64,000 bases of DNA from Actinomycetota bacterium. GTDB lineage: Bacteria > Actinomycetota > Acidimicrobiia > Acidimicrobiales > Ilumatobacteraceae. Position numbers and translations under genes: made by a program. The stretch's first letter is position 1; every line of letters begins with the position of its first letter. Below the pieces are notes generated by a model. It did not search any database. It was given only the letters and a program-made list of their open reading frames with translations, and had not been told where the DNA came from. The stretch covers positions 1-64,000 of the forward strand of contig JACQZZ010000003.1 of the NCBI GenBank assembly GCA_016213625.1. Reading direction: 5' to 3'. Shown here in pieces: positions 15,907-23,774 of the stretch.

Positions 15907-15943
15907 GAATGGTCAGCGCCCGGCAGTCGGGCGCTCAGCATTC
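15907..15943. repeat. Palindromic repeat, copy 2 of 3
   Basis: Arms GAATGGTCAGCGCCCG (15907-15922) and CGGGCGCTCAGCATTC (15928-15943) around GCAGT, 14 of 16 paired. It lies 50 bases upstream of the DUF559-like start codon, in the position expected for the promoter of that gene, so a pure terminator role is unlikely. Confidence 0.85.
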
Positions 15944-15977
15944 GCGCACCACGGGGGCGTCACCGGGCCGAAAACCT

Positions 15978-16016
15978 TGAATGCTCAGCGCCCGATCGTC
16001 GGGCGCTGAGCATTCA
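15978..16016. repeat. Palindromic repeat, copy 3 of 3 (perfect)
   Basis: A perfect 18-bp inverted repeat (15978-15995 and 15999-16016, starting TGAATGCTCAGCGCCCGA) around TCG. It is the best-conserved copy and lies 21 bases after the pilC stop, so it could terminate the pilB-pilC transcript. Same sequence family as the copies at 14865 and 15907. Confidence 0.88.
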
Positions 16017-16036
16017 GAACTGACGGGAGCGGTGGG

Positions 16037-17248
16037 TCAGGCGGTGGCCTTGAGTCCGTTCATCACGCCGTACATGGCCTGCACGAGGGCGACGGCCACG
16101 AAGCCGACGATGACACCCACGAACACGATCATCAACGGCTCGAACATCGTGGTGAACTTCTTGATGCGGCTCTCGAGCTCGCGGTCGAAGTACAGGCTGG
16201 CCACTTCGAGCTGCTGGTCGAGCGTTCCGGTCTCTTCGCCGACCTTGAACATCTGGCGGGCGGCGCCGGGGAACAGCTCGGTGCGGGCGAGCGGCTTGGC
16301 GAAGCCGGCGCCTTCCATGATCTCCACCTGGGCCTCGGCGAGGCGCTCGCGGAACACGATGTTGCTCGTGGCCTCGGTGGTGGTCTTCATCGCATCGGGC
16401 AGCGGCACACCGGCCTTCACCATGGCGCCGAGGATGCGGCAGAAGCGCTCGAGAATGGAGTACTCGATGATGCCGCGCACCACCGGGAGCTTGAGCACGA
16501 GCCGGTCCTTGAACGCTCGACCTGTCTCGCTGCGGAACATCCACACCATCCAGGCCGTGAACAGACCGCCGATGCTGAACGGGATGTACCAGAGCGTGCT
16601 GAACAGGGTGGCCACGAACAGCAGCGCGCGAGTGGCGAAGGGCAGGTCGGCATTGAGCTCCTCGAACAACGGCTTGAACTGAGGCAGCACGTAACCGGCC
16701 AACACGGCCACGGTGAAGACGGCCAACACCATGACGACGCCCGGGTACGAGAGCGCGGAGATCACCTTCGACCGCGTCTCGAGCTCGCGCTCGAGGTAGC
16801 CGGCCAGGTTCTCCAGCGTCTCGTCGAGCTTGCCGGTGAGTTCCGCCGACCCGAGGATGCCGATGTAGTACTTCGGGAACGCTTCGGGGTGCTTGCTGGC
16901 GGCGCCGGAGAGCGTGCCGCCGTTGCGGATGTCCTCCACCATGTGCGAGATGGTGCGCTGCAGCGCGACGTCGGTGGTCTCGTCGCCGATGATCTCCATC
17001 GCCTCGGTGAGCGGGATACCGGCCTTCACGAAGACGGCCAGCTGACGCGTGAAGTGCATCAGCTCCTTCTTCTTCACCTTCTCCTTGGTGAGCTCGATGG
17101 AGAGCGCGCCGCGCTTCTCCTCGATCTTCACCGGGTAAAGGCTCTTGTCGAGCAGGTGTGCTCGAGCTTCGCCGATCGTGTCGGCCTTGGTGACGCCTTC
17201 GACCGACGTGCCGTTGGCGTCGATTGCGGCGTAGGCGAACCTGGGCAT
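16037..17248 (-). CDS. pilC: Type IV pilus inner-membrane platform protein PilC (T2SS F family)
   Basis: 403 residues, normal for PilC. Two homologous T2SSF units are visible, each with a soluble helical part followed by membrane helices: first FTRQLAVFVKAGIPLTEAMEI ... VVMVLAVFTVAVLAGYVLP, second RFCRILGAMVKAGVPLPDAM ... PLMIVFVGVIVGFVAVALV. The N-terminus (MPRFAYAAIDANGTSVEG) is typical of the family. PilC transmits PilB/PilT motion to the growing fibre. It starts 11 bases after the pilB stop, so the two are one operon. The perfect palindrome follows its stop. Confidence 0.95.
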   Translation of the reverse strand: MPRFAYAAIDANGTSVEGVTKADTIGEARAHLLDKSLYPVKIEEKRGALSIELTKEKVKKKELMHFTRQLAVFVKAGIPLTEAMEIIGDETTDVALQRTISHMVEDIRNGGTLSGAASKHPEAFPKYYIGILGSAELTGKLDETLENLAGYLERELETRSKVISALSYPGVVMVLAVFTVAVLAGYVLPQFKPLFEELNADLPFATRALLFVATLFSTLWYIPFSIGGLFTAWMVWMFRSETGRAFKDRLVLKLPVVRGIIEYSILERFCRILGAMVKAGVPLPDAMKTTTEATSNIVFRERLAEAQVEIMEGAGFAKPLARTELFPGAARQMFKVGEETGTLDQQLEVASLYFDRELESRIKKFTTMFEPLMIVFVGVIVGFVAVALVQAMYGVMNGLKATA

Positions 17249-17259
17249 GAGTGTGGCTC

Positions 17260-18999
17260 CTAGCTGGCGAAGAGGGTGCGGACGACTTCAGGGATGGTGG
17301 TCACGTCGTTCTCGACCAGGGCCATGGCTTCGCGCAGCATGGTGCGCATGCCCTGAGCGACGGCGAGTCGACGGAGTTCTTCGGTGGTGGCCCAACCGAC
17401 GATGAGGCGGCGGAGCTCGGGGGTGATGCGCAGCAGCTCGTACACGCCGATGCGGTCGCGGTAGCCGGTGCCGGCGCAGAAGTTGCAGCCGGCGCCGCGG
17501 TAGAAGGTGCTCTTCTCGCTGCCACCGCTGTGCTGGCGGAACACTGCCAGTTCGTCGGCACCGGGGGCGTACGGCTCCTTGCAGGAGTCGCACACTCGAC
17601 GGAGCAGACGCTGGCCGATGACACCCACCACCGACGAGGCGATGAGGAAGGCCTCGATGCCCATGTCGAGGAAGCGGTGCAGCGCGGCGACGGAGTCGGT
17701 GCCGTGCAGTGACGACAGCACGAGGTGACCGGTGAGTGCCGACTGCACGGCGATGCGTGCCGTGTCGGCGTCACGGATCTCACCCACGAGGATCACGTCG
17801 GGGTCCTGACGGAGGATGGCCTTGAGGCCGGTGGCGAACGTGAGGCCCGCCTGGTCGTTCGTCTGGATCTGGTTGATGCCGGGGAACACGTACTCCACCG
17901 GGTCTTCCACGGTGGTGATGTTCTTGCCCGCAGAGTTCACCTCGAGCAGCGACGCGTACAGCGTGGTGGTCTTACCGGCACCGGTGGGGCCGGCGCAGAT
18001 GACCATGCCGAACGGCGAGTGGATCATCTTCGAGTAGTGCAGGTACGTCTCGCGGGGAAAGCCCAACTCGCCGAGACCGATCATGGACCTCGACTTGTCG
18101 AGGATTCGCATGACGATCTTCTCGCCGAACACGGTGGCCACGCTGGCGACGCGGACGTCGACGTCCTTGCCGTCGATGGTGGTGGAGAATTGACCGTCCT
18201 GCGGCCGGCGCTTCTCCACGATGTTCATGCCGCTCATGATCTTCAAGCGGCTGGTGAGCGCGGCGTGCACGCCCTGGGGCAGCGAGAAGGTCTCCACGAG
18301 GTGACCGTCGATGCGGAACCGGACGCGCACCGAGTCGTCGAGCGGCTCGATGTGGATGTCACTCGTACGGTCGCGCATGGCCTGGCTGACGATGCGGTTC
18401 ACGAGCTGGATGACCGGCGCCTGGTCGTCGAGGCGCACTTCCGACGCCTGCGCGGCGATCTTCGCCTGATCGTCGGCCACGTCGAGCGATGCGACCAGTC
18501 GATGGATGTCGGCGTCGGCGCGGTACATCGTGTCGATGAACGTGTGCACCGTGGCCGGATCGGCGATGAAGTACTTGACCGGACGCTTGACCTCGGCCTC
18601 GATGGCTGCCTTGCGCGCCGGTGCCGGGTCGGTGAGCAGCACGATGACCGTGCCGTTTTCCTCGGCCACGGCCACGGCGCAGTGCTGGCGCACGAGTGCC
18701 TCGGGCAGCATGTTCTTGACCTCGTCGCTGACGACGATGCCCTTGGTGTCCACCGCCTGCAGGCCGGTCGCGGCCGACAACGCCAGCGCGGTCTCCGCGC
18801 GTCCGACGCTGAACCGACCCGTGACGAACTCGGCGAAGCTGAGCAGGTCACCGTTCGCATGGGCGAGTGCTTCCGCCATGTTCTCGGCCGACAGGAATCC
18901 GCCCTCGACGAGGGACTGTCCGGCCTTCAGACATTCAGCCGCGGACTCACCCTCGGGGGCCGAAACGCCTTGGTCCCTGGATCCTTTGAAAAGTGCCAT
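17260..18999 (-). CDS. pilB: Type IV pilus assembly ATPase PilB (GspE family)
   Basis: 579 residues from the ATG at 18999 (MALFKGSRDQG). Upstream in-frame codons overlap the coiled-coil gene region and are rejected. The N-terminal GspE_N-like domain spans about residues 20-170. The ATPase core has Walker A GPTGAGKTTT (Lys343), TVEDPVEYVFPGINQIQ, Walker B RQDPDVILVGEIRD and the His box HLVLSSLHGTDSV. A zinc tetracysteine site is present (RVCDSCKEPY ... GCNFCAGTGY). It powers pilus extension. The preceding coiled-coil gene ends 43 bases upstream, so all three genes may be cotranscribed. Confidence 0.95.
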   Translation of the reverse strand: MALFKGSRDQGVSAPEGESAAECLKAGQSLVEGGFLSAENMAEALAHANGDLLSFAEFVTGRFSVGRAETALALSAATGLQAVDTKGIVVSDEVKNMLPEALVRQHCAVAVAEENGTVIVLLTDPAPARKAAIEAEVKRPVKYFIADPATVHTFIDTMYRADADIHRLVASLDVADDQAKIAAQASEVRLDDQAPVIQLVNRIVSQAMRDRTSDIHIEPLDDSVRVRFRIDGHLVETFSLPQGVHAALTSRLKIMSGMNIVEKRRPQDGQFSTTIDGKDVDVRVASVATVFGEKIVMRILDKSRSMIGLGELGFPRETYLHYSKMIHSPFGMVICAGPTGAGKTTTLYASLLEVNSAGKNITTVEDPVEYVFPGINQIQTNDQAGLTFATGLKAILRQDPDVILVGEIRDADTARIAVQSALTGHLVLSSLHGTDSVAALHRFLDMGIEAFLIASSVVGVIGQRLLRRVCDSCKEPYAPGADELAVFRQHSGGSEKSTFYRGAGCNFCAGTGYRDRIGVYELLRITPELRRLIVGWATTEELRRLAVAQGMRTMLREAMALVENDVTTIPEVVRTLFAS

Positions 19000-19042
19000 G
19001 TTGCCCGTCTCCCGCCCGGGGGGCCTGCGTGCCAGCCTGTCG

Positions 19043-20299
19043 TCAGAACGACGACAGGCTCGGCTCCGATGAGTTGTCCGGGCTGCCGGTCGGCAGCGAT
19101 GAGTCGAGTGAGGTGTTCGCGCGACCTGCGCCGACGCCGCCGGCGCCCGCTTGCGGGTCGGACTTGCGGACGAACTGGTCGGGGTTGAGTTCGATGATGG
19201 CCCGCTCGAGCTCCTCGAGTCGCTCGAGCTGCACCGCAGCACTCACGTCCATCTCGTCGGCCAGTTGCGCTTCGATCTCGGCCATGCGCAGCGTGGCCTT
19301 GTCGATCTTCTCGTCCGTGTTCTGGGACAAGCGGTCGATCTCGATGCGCACGAGCATGGCTTCACCGACGGCGGCCGACAGCTGGTCGCGCACTTCCTGG
19401 ATGGCCTTCTCGTCGACCTTGCCGACCTGCTCGGCCAACGCGGCCAGGCGGTCGTCGTGCGAGTAGAGCGTGTTCTCGAGCTCCAGCATGCGCTGCGAGA
19501 GCGCCGCCATCGCGTCGTCGAAGCCGGCGCCGATGCGGCCGACCGTCGCCTCGAGGTGGGCGATCTTGGTGCCGTTGGTCTCGTTGATGCGATCTTCCAT
19601 CGCCAGCATGCGGTCGGTGACCTTGTGCTCGGTGAAGTCGATGCGTTGCGACATCATCTGCGTGTGCTCGGCCAACTGCCGCTGCACTTCAGGAGCGACG
19701 GTCTCGAGCGTGCTGCGCACGAAGTTCAACCGCTCCTCCACCGCGCTGGCGAGGGCCTGGTTGCCCTCGTCCATGCGCTGGGCGAGCGCGATGGTCGTGT
19801 CGTTCACGTGCTGCACCAGTGCAGAGGCCTGCTCGTCGAACCGCCGGGTGGCCTTGTGCAGGTCGTCGATGCGCGCATGCGCAGCGGCGCTCTGCTGGTC
19901 CATCTGGTCGCGAAGACTGGCGATCTCGTTGGCGTCGAAGCCACCTTCCGTGGCCGGCAGTTCCAGCATCCGGTTCTCCACCTCGGCGAGCCGACGGTGT
20001 TGGTGCTGGGCGAAATCCGCCAGCCGCTCCTCGAGCGCGTTCTGCAACGCCTTCTGGTAGGCCTCGGTGCTGTGCTGGCCCGATTCGAGCCGCTGAGTGA
20101 GCACCTGGAGCTGCTGGTTGAACTCGGCGCGCAGCTCCGAACGAGCTCCTTCCGCCTCTCGACGGATCGAGTCCATCTGGTGCGTCATGGTGGAGACGTA
20201 CTGGGTGAGCTGACGCTCGACGGCCGACGCGATGGTCGCGACCAGGACTTCCGCGGTCGCGGCCGAAATTCCGTTGGGGTTGGGTGTGGGGGTGCTCAT
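19043..20299 (-). CDS. Large coiled-coil protein upstream of pilB, function unknown
   Basis: 418 residues with hardly any hydrophobic segment. Nearly the whole length from residue 20 to 360 is helical with heptad-like patterns (VERQLTQYVSTMTHQMDSIR; LRIAMLELENTLYSHDDRL-type stretches). It ends in a disordered Gly/Ser/Asn tail (SSLPTGSPDNSSEPSLSSF). No catalytic motif. As first gene of the pilB-pilC unit it may scaffold or localise the pilus motor. Other readings (polar organiser, chromosome-associated coiled coil) are open. It resembles the coiled-coil protein at 5262 only in general character. Confidence 0.7.
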   Translation of the reverse strand: MSTPTPNPNGISAATAEVLVATIASAVERQLTQYVSTMTHQMDSIRREAEGARSELRAEFNQQLQVLTQRLESGQHSTEAYQKALQNALEERLADFAQHQHRRLAEVENRMLELPATEGGFDANEIASLRDQMDQQSAAAHARIDDLHKATRRFDEQASALVQHVNDTTIALAQRMDEGNQALASAVEERLNFVRSTLETVAPEVQRQLAEHTQMMSQRIDFTEHKVTDRMLAMEDRINETNGTKIAHLEATVGRIGAGFDDAMAALSQRMLELENTLYSHDDRLAALAEQVGKVDEKAIQEVRDQLSAAVGEAMLVRIEIDRLSQNTDEKIDKATLRMAEIEAQLADEMDVSAAVQLERLEELERAIIELNPDQFVRKSDPQAGAGGVGAGRANTSLDSSLPTGSPDNSSEPSLSSF

Positions 20300-20417
20300 C
20301 GCGTGCCTTCCACAGTCTCGGGGTGCCCCGTGTCGGGGTGTTGCTCCTTCGCCACGAACTGTTATCGGAGCGTCTTGCTGGATCCTTGAGAGATTGGTGT
20401 CCGCTACGGTCGAGGTC

Positions 20418-21299
20418 GTGAAGGTTCACCTCATCGACGGCACGTACGAGCTGTTCCGGCAGCACTTCGGACAGGTGTCGCGCCATGGCGACGCCGGCCC
20501 GTTCGACGCCTCGGTGGGCGTGGTGGGCAGCACGCTGCAACTGGTGGCGAACGGAGCCACCCACGTCGGTGTGGCCAGCGACCACGTGATCGAGAGCTTC
20601 CGCAACGACCTGTACGCCGGGTACAAGACCAGCGCGGGGATGGATCCGGTGTTGCTCGATCAGATTCCGGTCATGGAAGAAGCGCTGGTCGCGTGCGGGT
20701 TCACCACGTGGGCGATGGTGCAGTGGGAGGCCGACGACGCGCTCGCCGCGGCGGCCGCCGTGGCCGATGCCGACCCCCGGGTCGAGCAGGTGCTCATCGT
20801 CACCCCCGACAAGGACCTCGGCCAGTGCGTGCGCGGGTCTCGGGTGGTGCAGTACGACCGGCGCAAGGACGAGATCGTCGACGAAGCCGGTGTCACCGCC
20901 AAGTTCGGGGTGGGCCCGGCGTCGATCGCCGACTACCTGGCCCTGGTGGGCGACGCGGCCGACGGCTTTCCGGGGTTGCCCGGCTGGGGGGCGAAGAGCG
21001 CCGCCACGGTGCTGGCGAAGTTCGGCACCATCGAGGCCATCCCGCCGTCGTCGGGCGAGTGGGGCCTGCCCGGCCTTCGCGGGGCCGAGAAGCTGGCCCG
21101 CACCCTGCAGGACCAGATGGCCGATGCGCTCCTCTTCAAGGTCATCGCCACGGTCGCCCTCGACGTACCCGTCGGCACGGTGGACGAATGGCGCTGGACC
21201 GGTCCCACGCCCGAGTTCGCCGCCATCGCCGCTCGCCTGGGCGCACCCGATCTCGCCGATCGTGCCGCCCGGCTGTTCGAACGCGTCAGCACCCGCTGA
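20418..21299 (+). CDS. Stand-alone 5'-3' exonuclease (flap endonuclease family)
   Basis: 293 residues, similar to the 5' nuclease domain of DNA polymerase I without the polymerase. Metal-site acidic motifs are present: N-terminal HLIDGTYELFR, MVQWEADDALAAAAA, LIVTPDKDLGQCV, and the helix-hairpin-helix region VGDAADGFPGLPGWGAKSAATVL. It would remove RNA primers or flaps in replication and repair. GTG at 20418 gives the expected N-terminus. The 118-bp gap to the coiled-coil gene upstream must contain divergent promoters that I cannot assign. Confidence 0.88.
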   Translation: MKVHLIDGTYELFRQHFGQVSRHGDAGPFDASVGVVGSTLQLVANGATHVGVASDHVIESFRNDLYAGYKTSAGMDPVLLDQIPVMEEALVACGFTTWAMVQWEADDALAAAAAVADADPRVEQVLIVTPDKDLGQCVRGSRVVQYDRRKDEIVDEAGVTAKFGVGPASIADYLALVGDAADGFPGLPGWGAKSAATVLAKFGTIEAIPPSSGEWGLPGLRGAEKLARTLQDQMADALLFKVIATVALDVPVGTVDEWRWTGPTPEFAAIAARLGAPDLADRAARLFERVSTR

Positions 21300-21300
21300 G

Positions 21301-21414
21301 TGAGGTGACGGCAAGGTGGCCTGCGGCACACGAGCGGCACCGTTGAAGGCTGCTACCTCCCGGTCCTGACCTGATTCCCGGACGCTCGTCGCACAGGGCC
21401 CGACCGTCACCTCA
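21301..21414 (-). ncRNA. ffs: Signal recognition particle RNA (small bacterial type, 4.5S-like)
   Basis: Read on the minus strand, the segment carries the near-universal helix 8 core in the form GTCAGGACCGGGAGGTAGCA, then GCC. Consensus is GTCAGGNCCGGAAGGNAGCAGCC, so the apical tetraloop here is GGGA in place of GGAA. The ends pair perfectly over 11 bp (TGAGGTGACGG with CCGTCACCTCA), and an inner helix pairs GCGACGAGCG-type sequence with CGCTCGTGTGC, giving one long hairpin of about 114 nt. SRP RNA joins Ffh to target membrane proteins. The gene sits immediately after the exonuclease gene and opposite tRNA-Ser and tadA, a common genomic neighbour. Ends are estimated from pairing. Confidence 0.85.
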
Positions 21415-21496
21415 CCCAGCGGGTGCACCGAGCAGGCTAGCGACTTCCGGGCCAACACATTCGCACGAGAGGCCGCTACCCTGTCGGCTCGTCCCG

Positions 21497-21581
21497 GGAG
21501 GGGTGCGAGAGCGGCCGAATCGGCACGCTTGGAAAGCGTGTGAAGGGCAACCTTCCGTGGGTTCGAATCCCACCCCCTCCG
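21497..21581 (+). tRNA. tRNA-Ser(GGA)
   Basis: Acceptor stem GGAGGGG with CCCCTCC, anticodon loop CTTGGAAAG giving anticodon GGA (codons UCC/UCU), a long variable arm of class II type, T-loop GGTTCGAATCC and discriminator G. CCA is not encoded. It ends three bases before the tadA start codon. Confidence 0.95.
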
Positions 21582-21584
21582 CTC

Positions 21585-22052
21585 ATGTCAGCCGAGCCGA
21601 TCACCTCACACCGCGAGGCGATGCGGCTCGCGCTCGCCGAGGCCGCGGCGGCGGAATTGCACGGCGATGTCCCCATCGGAGCCGTCGTGGTGCGCGACGG
21701 TGTGGTCGTCGCCCGCCGGCACAACGAGCGCGAGCTCACGGGCGATCCGACCGCACATGCCGAGGTCCTGGCGCTGCGTGACGCGGCCGCTCAGGTGGGC
21801 CACTGGCGGTTGCTCGACTGCACCTTGTACGTCACGCTCGAGCCGTGCGTCATGTGCGCCGGCGCGCTGGTGAACTCGCGCATCGGCGCGGTGGTGTACG
21901 GCGCCACCGACCCCAAGGCCGGAGCCGTCGAGAGCCTGTACCACGTGTGTGCCGACGATCGCCTGAACCACCGTCCCCCGGTGGAGGGCGGCGTGTTGGC
22001 CGACGAGTGTGGCCTGCTGCTGAAGGCCTTCTTCGCCGCCCGTCGCGGCTGA
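21585..22052 (+). CDS. tadA: tRNA-specific adenosine deaminase TadA
   Basis: 155 residues, normal for TadA, which deaminates A34 of tRNA-Arg(ACG) to inosine. Zinc/catalytic motifs are intact: HAE (His58, Glu60) in TAHAEVLAL, and PCVMC (Cys88, Cys91) in LEPCVMCAGALVNSRI. The typical VVYGATDPKAGAV follows. The ATG at 21585 is three bases after the tRNA-Ser, so the mRNA and tRNA may be cotranscribed and separated by processing. No separate ribosome-binding site fits between them, although the tRNA 3' end (CCCCCTCCG) does not resemble one either. Confidence 0.95.
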   Translation: MSAEPITSHREAMRLALAEAAAAELHGDVPIGAVVVRDGVVVARRHNERELTGDPTAHAEVLALRDAAAQVGHWRLLDCTLYVTLEPCVMCAGALVNSRIGAVVYGATDPKAGAVESLYHVCADDRLNHRPPVEGGVLADECGLLLKAFFAARRG

Positions 22053-22062
22053 CCCAGGCCGG

Positions 22063-23133
22063 CTACTGCGGCACTTCGATGGCCGCGAGCGCGCGGCGCA
22101 CCGCTTCGGCCACCTCGTCGGCGATGCCGTTGCCCACCAGCTGATCCACTGCCGAATCGGCCAACTTGATGCCGGAGTCGTTCGACGACTCTGGTGCTGA
22201 CTCGGTGACCGGCTCGATCATCTCGTCGAGCATTGACTCGTCGACCATCGGCATCTCCACGGTGGGAGGCGCGACGTGCTGCTGGTCGTGGTCGTGCTGG
22301 TGCTGATCGTGCTGGTGCTGGTGCACTTCGGCCACGGGCTCGTCGGCGATCGCGACGGCCACGACCTGGTGCTCGCCGGTGATGGGCGGGGGCAGCACGA
22401 CCGGAGGTGCCATCGGTGCCGGCTCGACCGGCGGCGCGTACTCCATCTCGGGTGCCGGCGCGGGCTGGGGTTGCGGCGCGGGGACCGCTGCGACGACCAC
22501 CGCGGGGGGAGCGGCAGGCGTCGGAGGTGGGGTCAGGTGCGGCCGCTGACGGGGACCGTCGCCGGGGGTGACCACGGCGTCCTGATCCGCCAGATGGTGG
22601 CCCTCCACGATGTGGGTGACCACTTCCACGCGAGTCGGCAGCCAGCGGTCGAGGCCGCTCGGATGACGCTTGTACAGCTGCAGCTTCCAGCTGTCGACCT
22701 GGTGCGCGGCGACCGTCGTGAGGACGTCGTCGGTCATCAGCTCCACGCACAGCTCCACCGCGTCGCGGTCGATGCTGGCGTCGCGTTCGAACATGCGCCC
22801 GAGGTGCTCCACGCCGCTGACCTGCAGTGTCGCCTTGTGCATCTGCTCGCGGGTGATCACACCCTCCACCAGCAGTCGCACGCCGAGGCCACCGTCGGTG
22901 GTGCGCTCGGCGAAGTACACCTGCCCGTCGCGCAGATAGATGTTGGTGGGCGGGGTGGTGTCGAGGGTGAGCACACCGGTGAGATACCGCCGCCGCGCCG
23001 CTTCGATCACCTGCCACGCCGGACGGGGGGTCACCGCGTCGCCGTTGTCGAACAGGTCAACTTCCACGAGAGCTTCTTCGGCATGTCCAGACGAGAACTT
23101 GAGGATCTCGCGCACGGTGGCGCCCGAGTTCAC
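22063..23133 (-). CDS. DUF4388 (PATAN) domain protein with proline/histidine-rich linker
   Basis: 356 residues from GTG 23133. Longer frames run through the tRNA-Ser gene and are rejected. Residues about 25-165 resemble DUF4388/PATAN: RRRYLTGVLTLDTTPPTNIY, LRDGQVYFAERTTDGGLGVR, LLVEGVITREQM. A long disordered linker follows, rich in Pro/Ala and then in His/Gln (VHQHQHDQHQHDHDQQH), which could bind metal. The acidic C-terminus ends in a helix (DEVAEAVRRALAAIEVPQ). PATAN proteins occur in signalling and motility regulators. Function here unknown. Only 20 bases separate its start from the divergent tRNA gene. Confidence 0.7.
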   Translation of the reverse strand: MNSGATVREILKFSSGHAEEALVEVDLFDNGDAVTPRPAWQVIEAARRRYLTGVLTLDTTPPTNIYLRDGQVYFAERTTDGGLGVRLLVEGVITREQMHKATLQVSGVEHLGRMFERDASIDRDAVELCVELMTDDVLTTVAAHQVDSWKLQLYKRHPSGLDRWLPTRVEVVTHIVEGHHLADQDAVVTPGDGPRQRPHLTPPPTPAAPPAVVVAAVPAPQPQPAPAPEMEYAPPVEPAPMAPPVVLPPPITGEHQVVAVAIADEPVAEVHQHQHDQHQHDHDQQHVAPPTVEMPMVDESMLDEMIEPVTESAPESSNDSGIKLADSAVDQLVGNGIADEVAEAVRRALAAIEVPQ

Positions 23134-23153
23134 AGCCGCTAACCTGCCGCCCC

Positions 23154-23241
23154 GGAAGGGTGCCCGAGCGGCCAAAGGGACACGCCTCGAAAGCGTGCGA
23201 GGTGAAAGCCTCCGTGGGTTCAAATCCCACCCCTTCCGCCA
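23154..23241 (+). tRNA. tRNA-Ser(CGA)
   Basis: Acceptor stem GGAAGGG with CCCTTCC, anticodon loop CCTCGAAAG giving CGA (codon UCG), class II variable arm, T-loop GGTTCAAATCC, discriminator G at 23238 and an encoded CCA at 23239-23241. Confidence 0.95.
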
Positions 23242-23309
23242 GCCACTTCGAGTGGGCACACACCGTCCGGTCCTGCCGGGCGGTGTCTGCGTTTTCGTAC
23301 ACTCCCACC

Positions 23310-23765
23310 ATGGAGCCACTGCCGCCCGCGGCCGAGGTCGTACGAGCGCTGGGCCTGCAACCACTGCCCGAGGAAGGCGGACTGTTCCGCGAGACGTTCC
23401 GCGACGAGCGGTCGTCGGGCATCTACTTCATGTTGGTCGACCCGATGGTGTCGCGTCTGCACGCCCTGAGCGGCGACGAGATGTACCACTGGTATGCGGG
23501 CGCGCCACTGCAGATGCTGTTGCTCGGCCCCGACGGTCGCGTCGATCGGCCGGTGCTCGGCCCCGATGTCGTCCACGGTGAGCGGCCCCAGCTGCGGGTG
23601 CCCGGCGGGGTGTGGCAGGGCTCGCACTCCACCGGTGCGTGGTCGTTGGTCGGCACCACGATGGCGCCGCCGTTCGACTGGCAGGGATTCGTGATGGGTG
23701 ATGCCGACGAACTGGTTGCGGCGTACCCGTCGGTGGCCGAACTGATTCGTCGACTGCTGCCCTGA
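23310..23765 (+). CDS. Cupin_5 (DUF985) protein
   Basis: 151 residues, the usual length of DUF985 proteins, small cupin-fold proteins of uncertain function. Typical motifs: ALGLQPLPEEGGLFRETFRD near the N-terminus, IYFMLVDPMVSRLHALSGDEMYHWYAG with the conserved His/Glu pair, then PQLRVPGGVWQGSHSTGAWSLVG and FDWQGFVMGD. The ATG at 23310 follows tRNA-Ser(CGA) by 68 bases. Convergent with the lipoprotein hydrolase gene 9 bases away. Confidence 0.85.
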   Translation: MEPLPPAAEVVRALGLQPLPEEGGLFRETFRDERSSGIYFMLVDPMVSRLHALSGDEMYHWYAGAPLQMLLLGPDGRVDRPVLGPDVVHGERPQLRVPGGVWQGSHSTGAWSLVGTTMAPPFDWQGFVMGDADELVAAYPSVAELIRRLLP

Positions 23766-23774
23766 TCAGCGGGC

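Noticed and set aside
14865-16016. Casposon- or REP/RAYT-type mobile element
   Set aside because: The palindromes fit, but the enclosed protein has AbiEi-like and DUF559-like parts and not a Cas1 or Y1 tyrosine transposase motif. No target-site duplication could be recognised, so only a repeat-bracketed gene is claimed.
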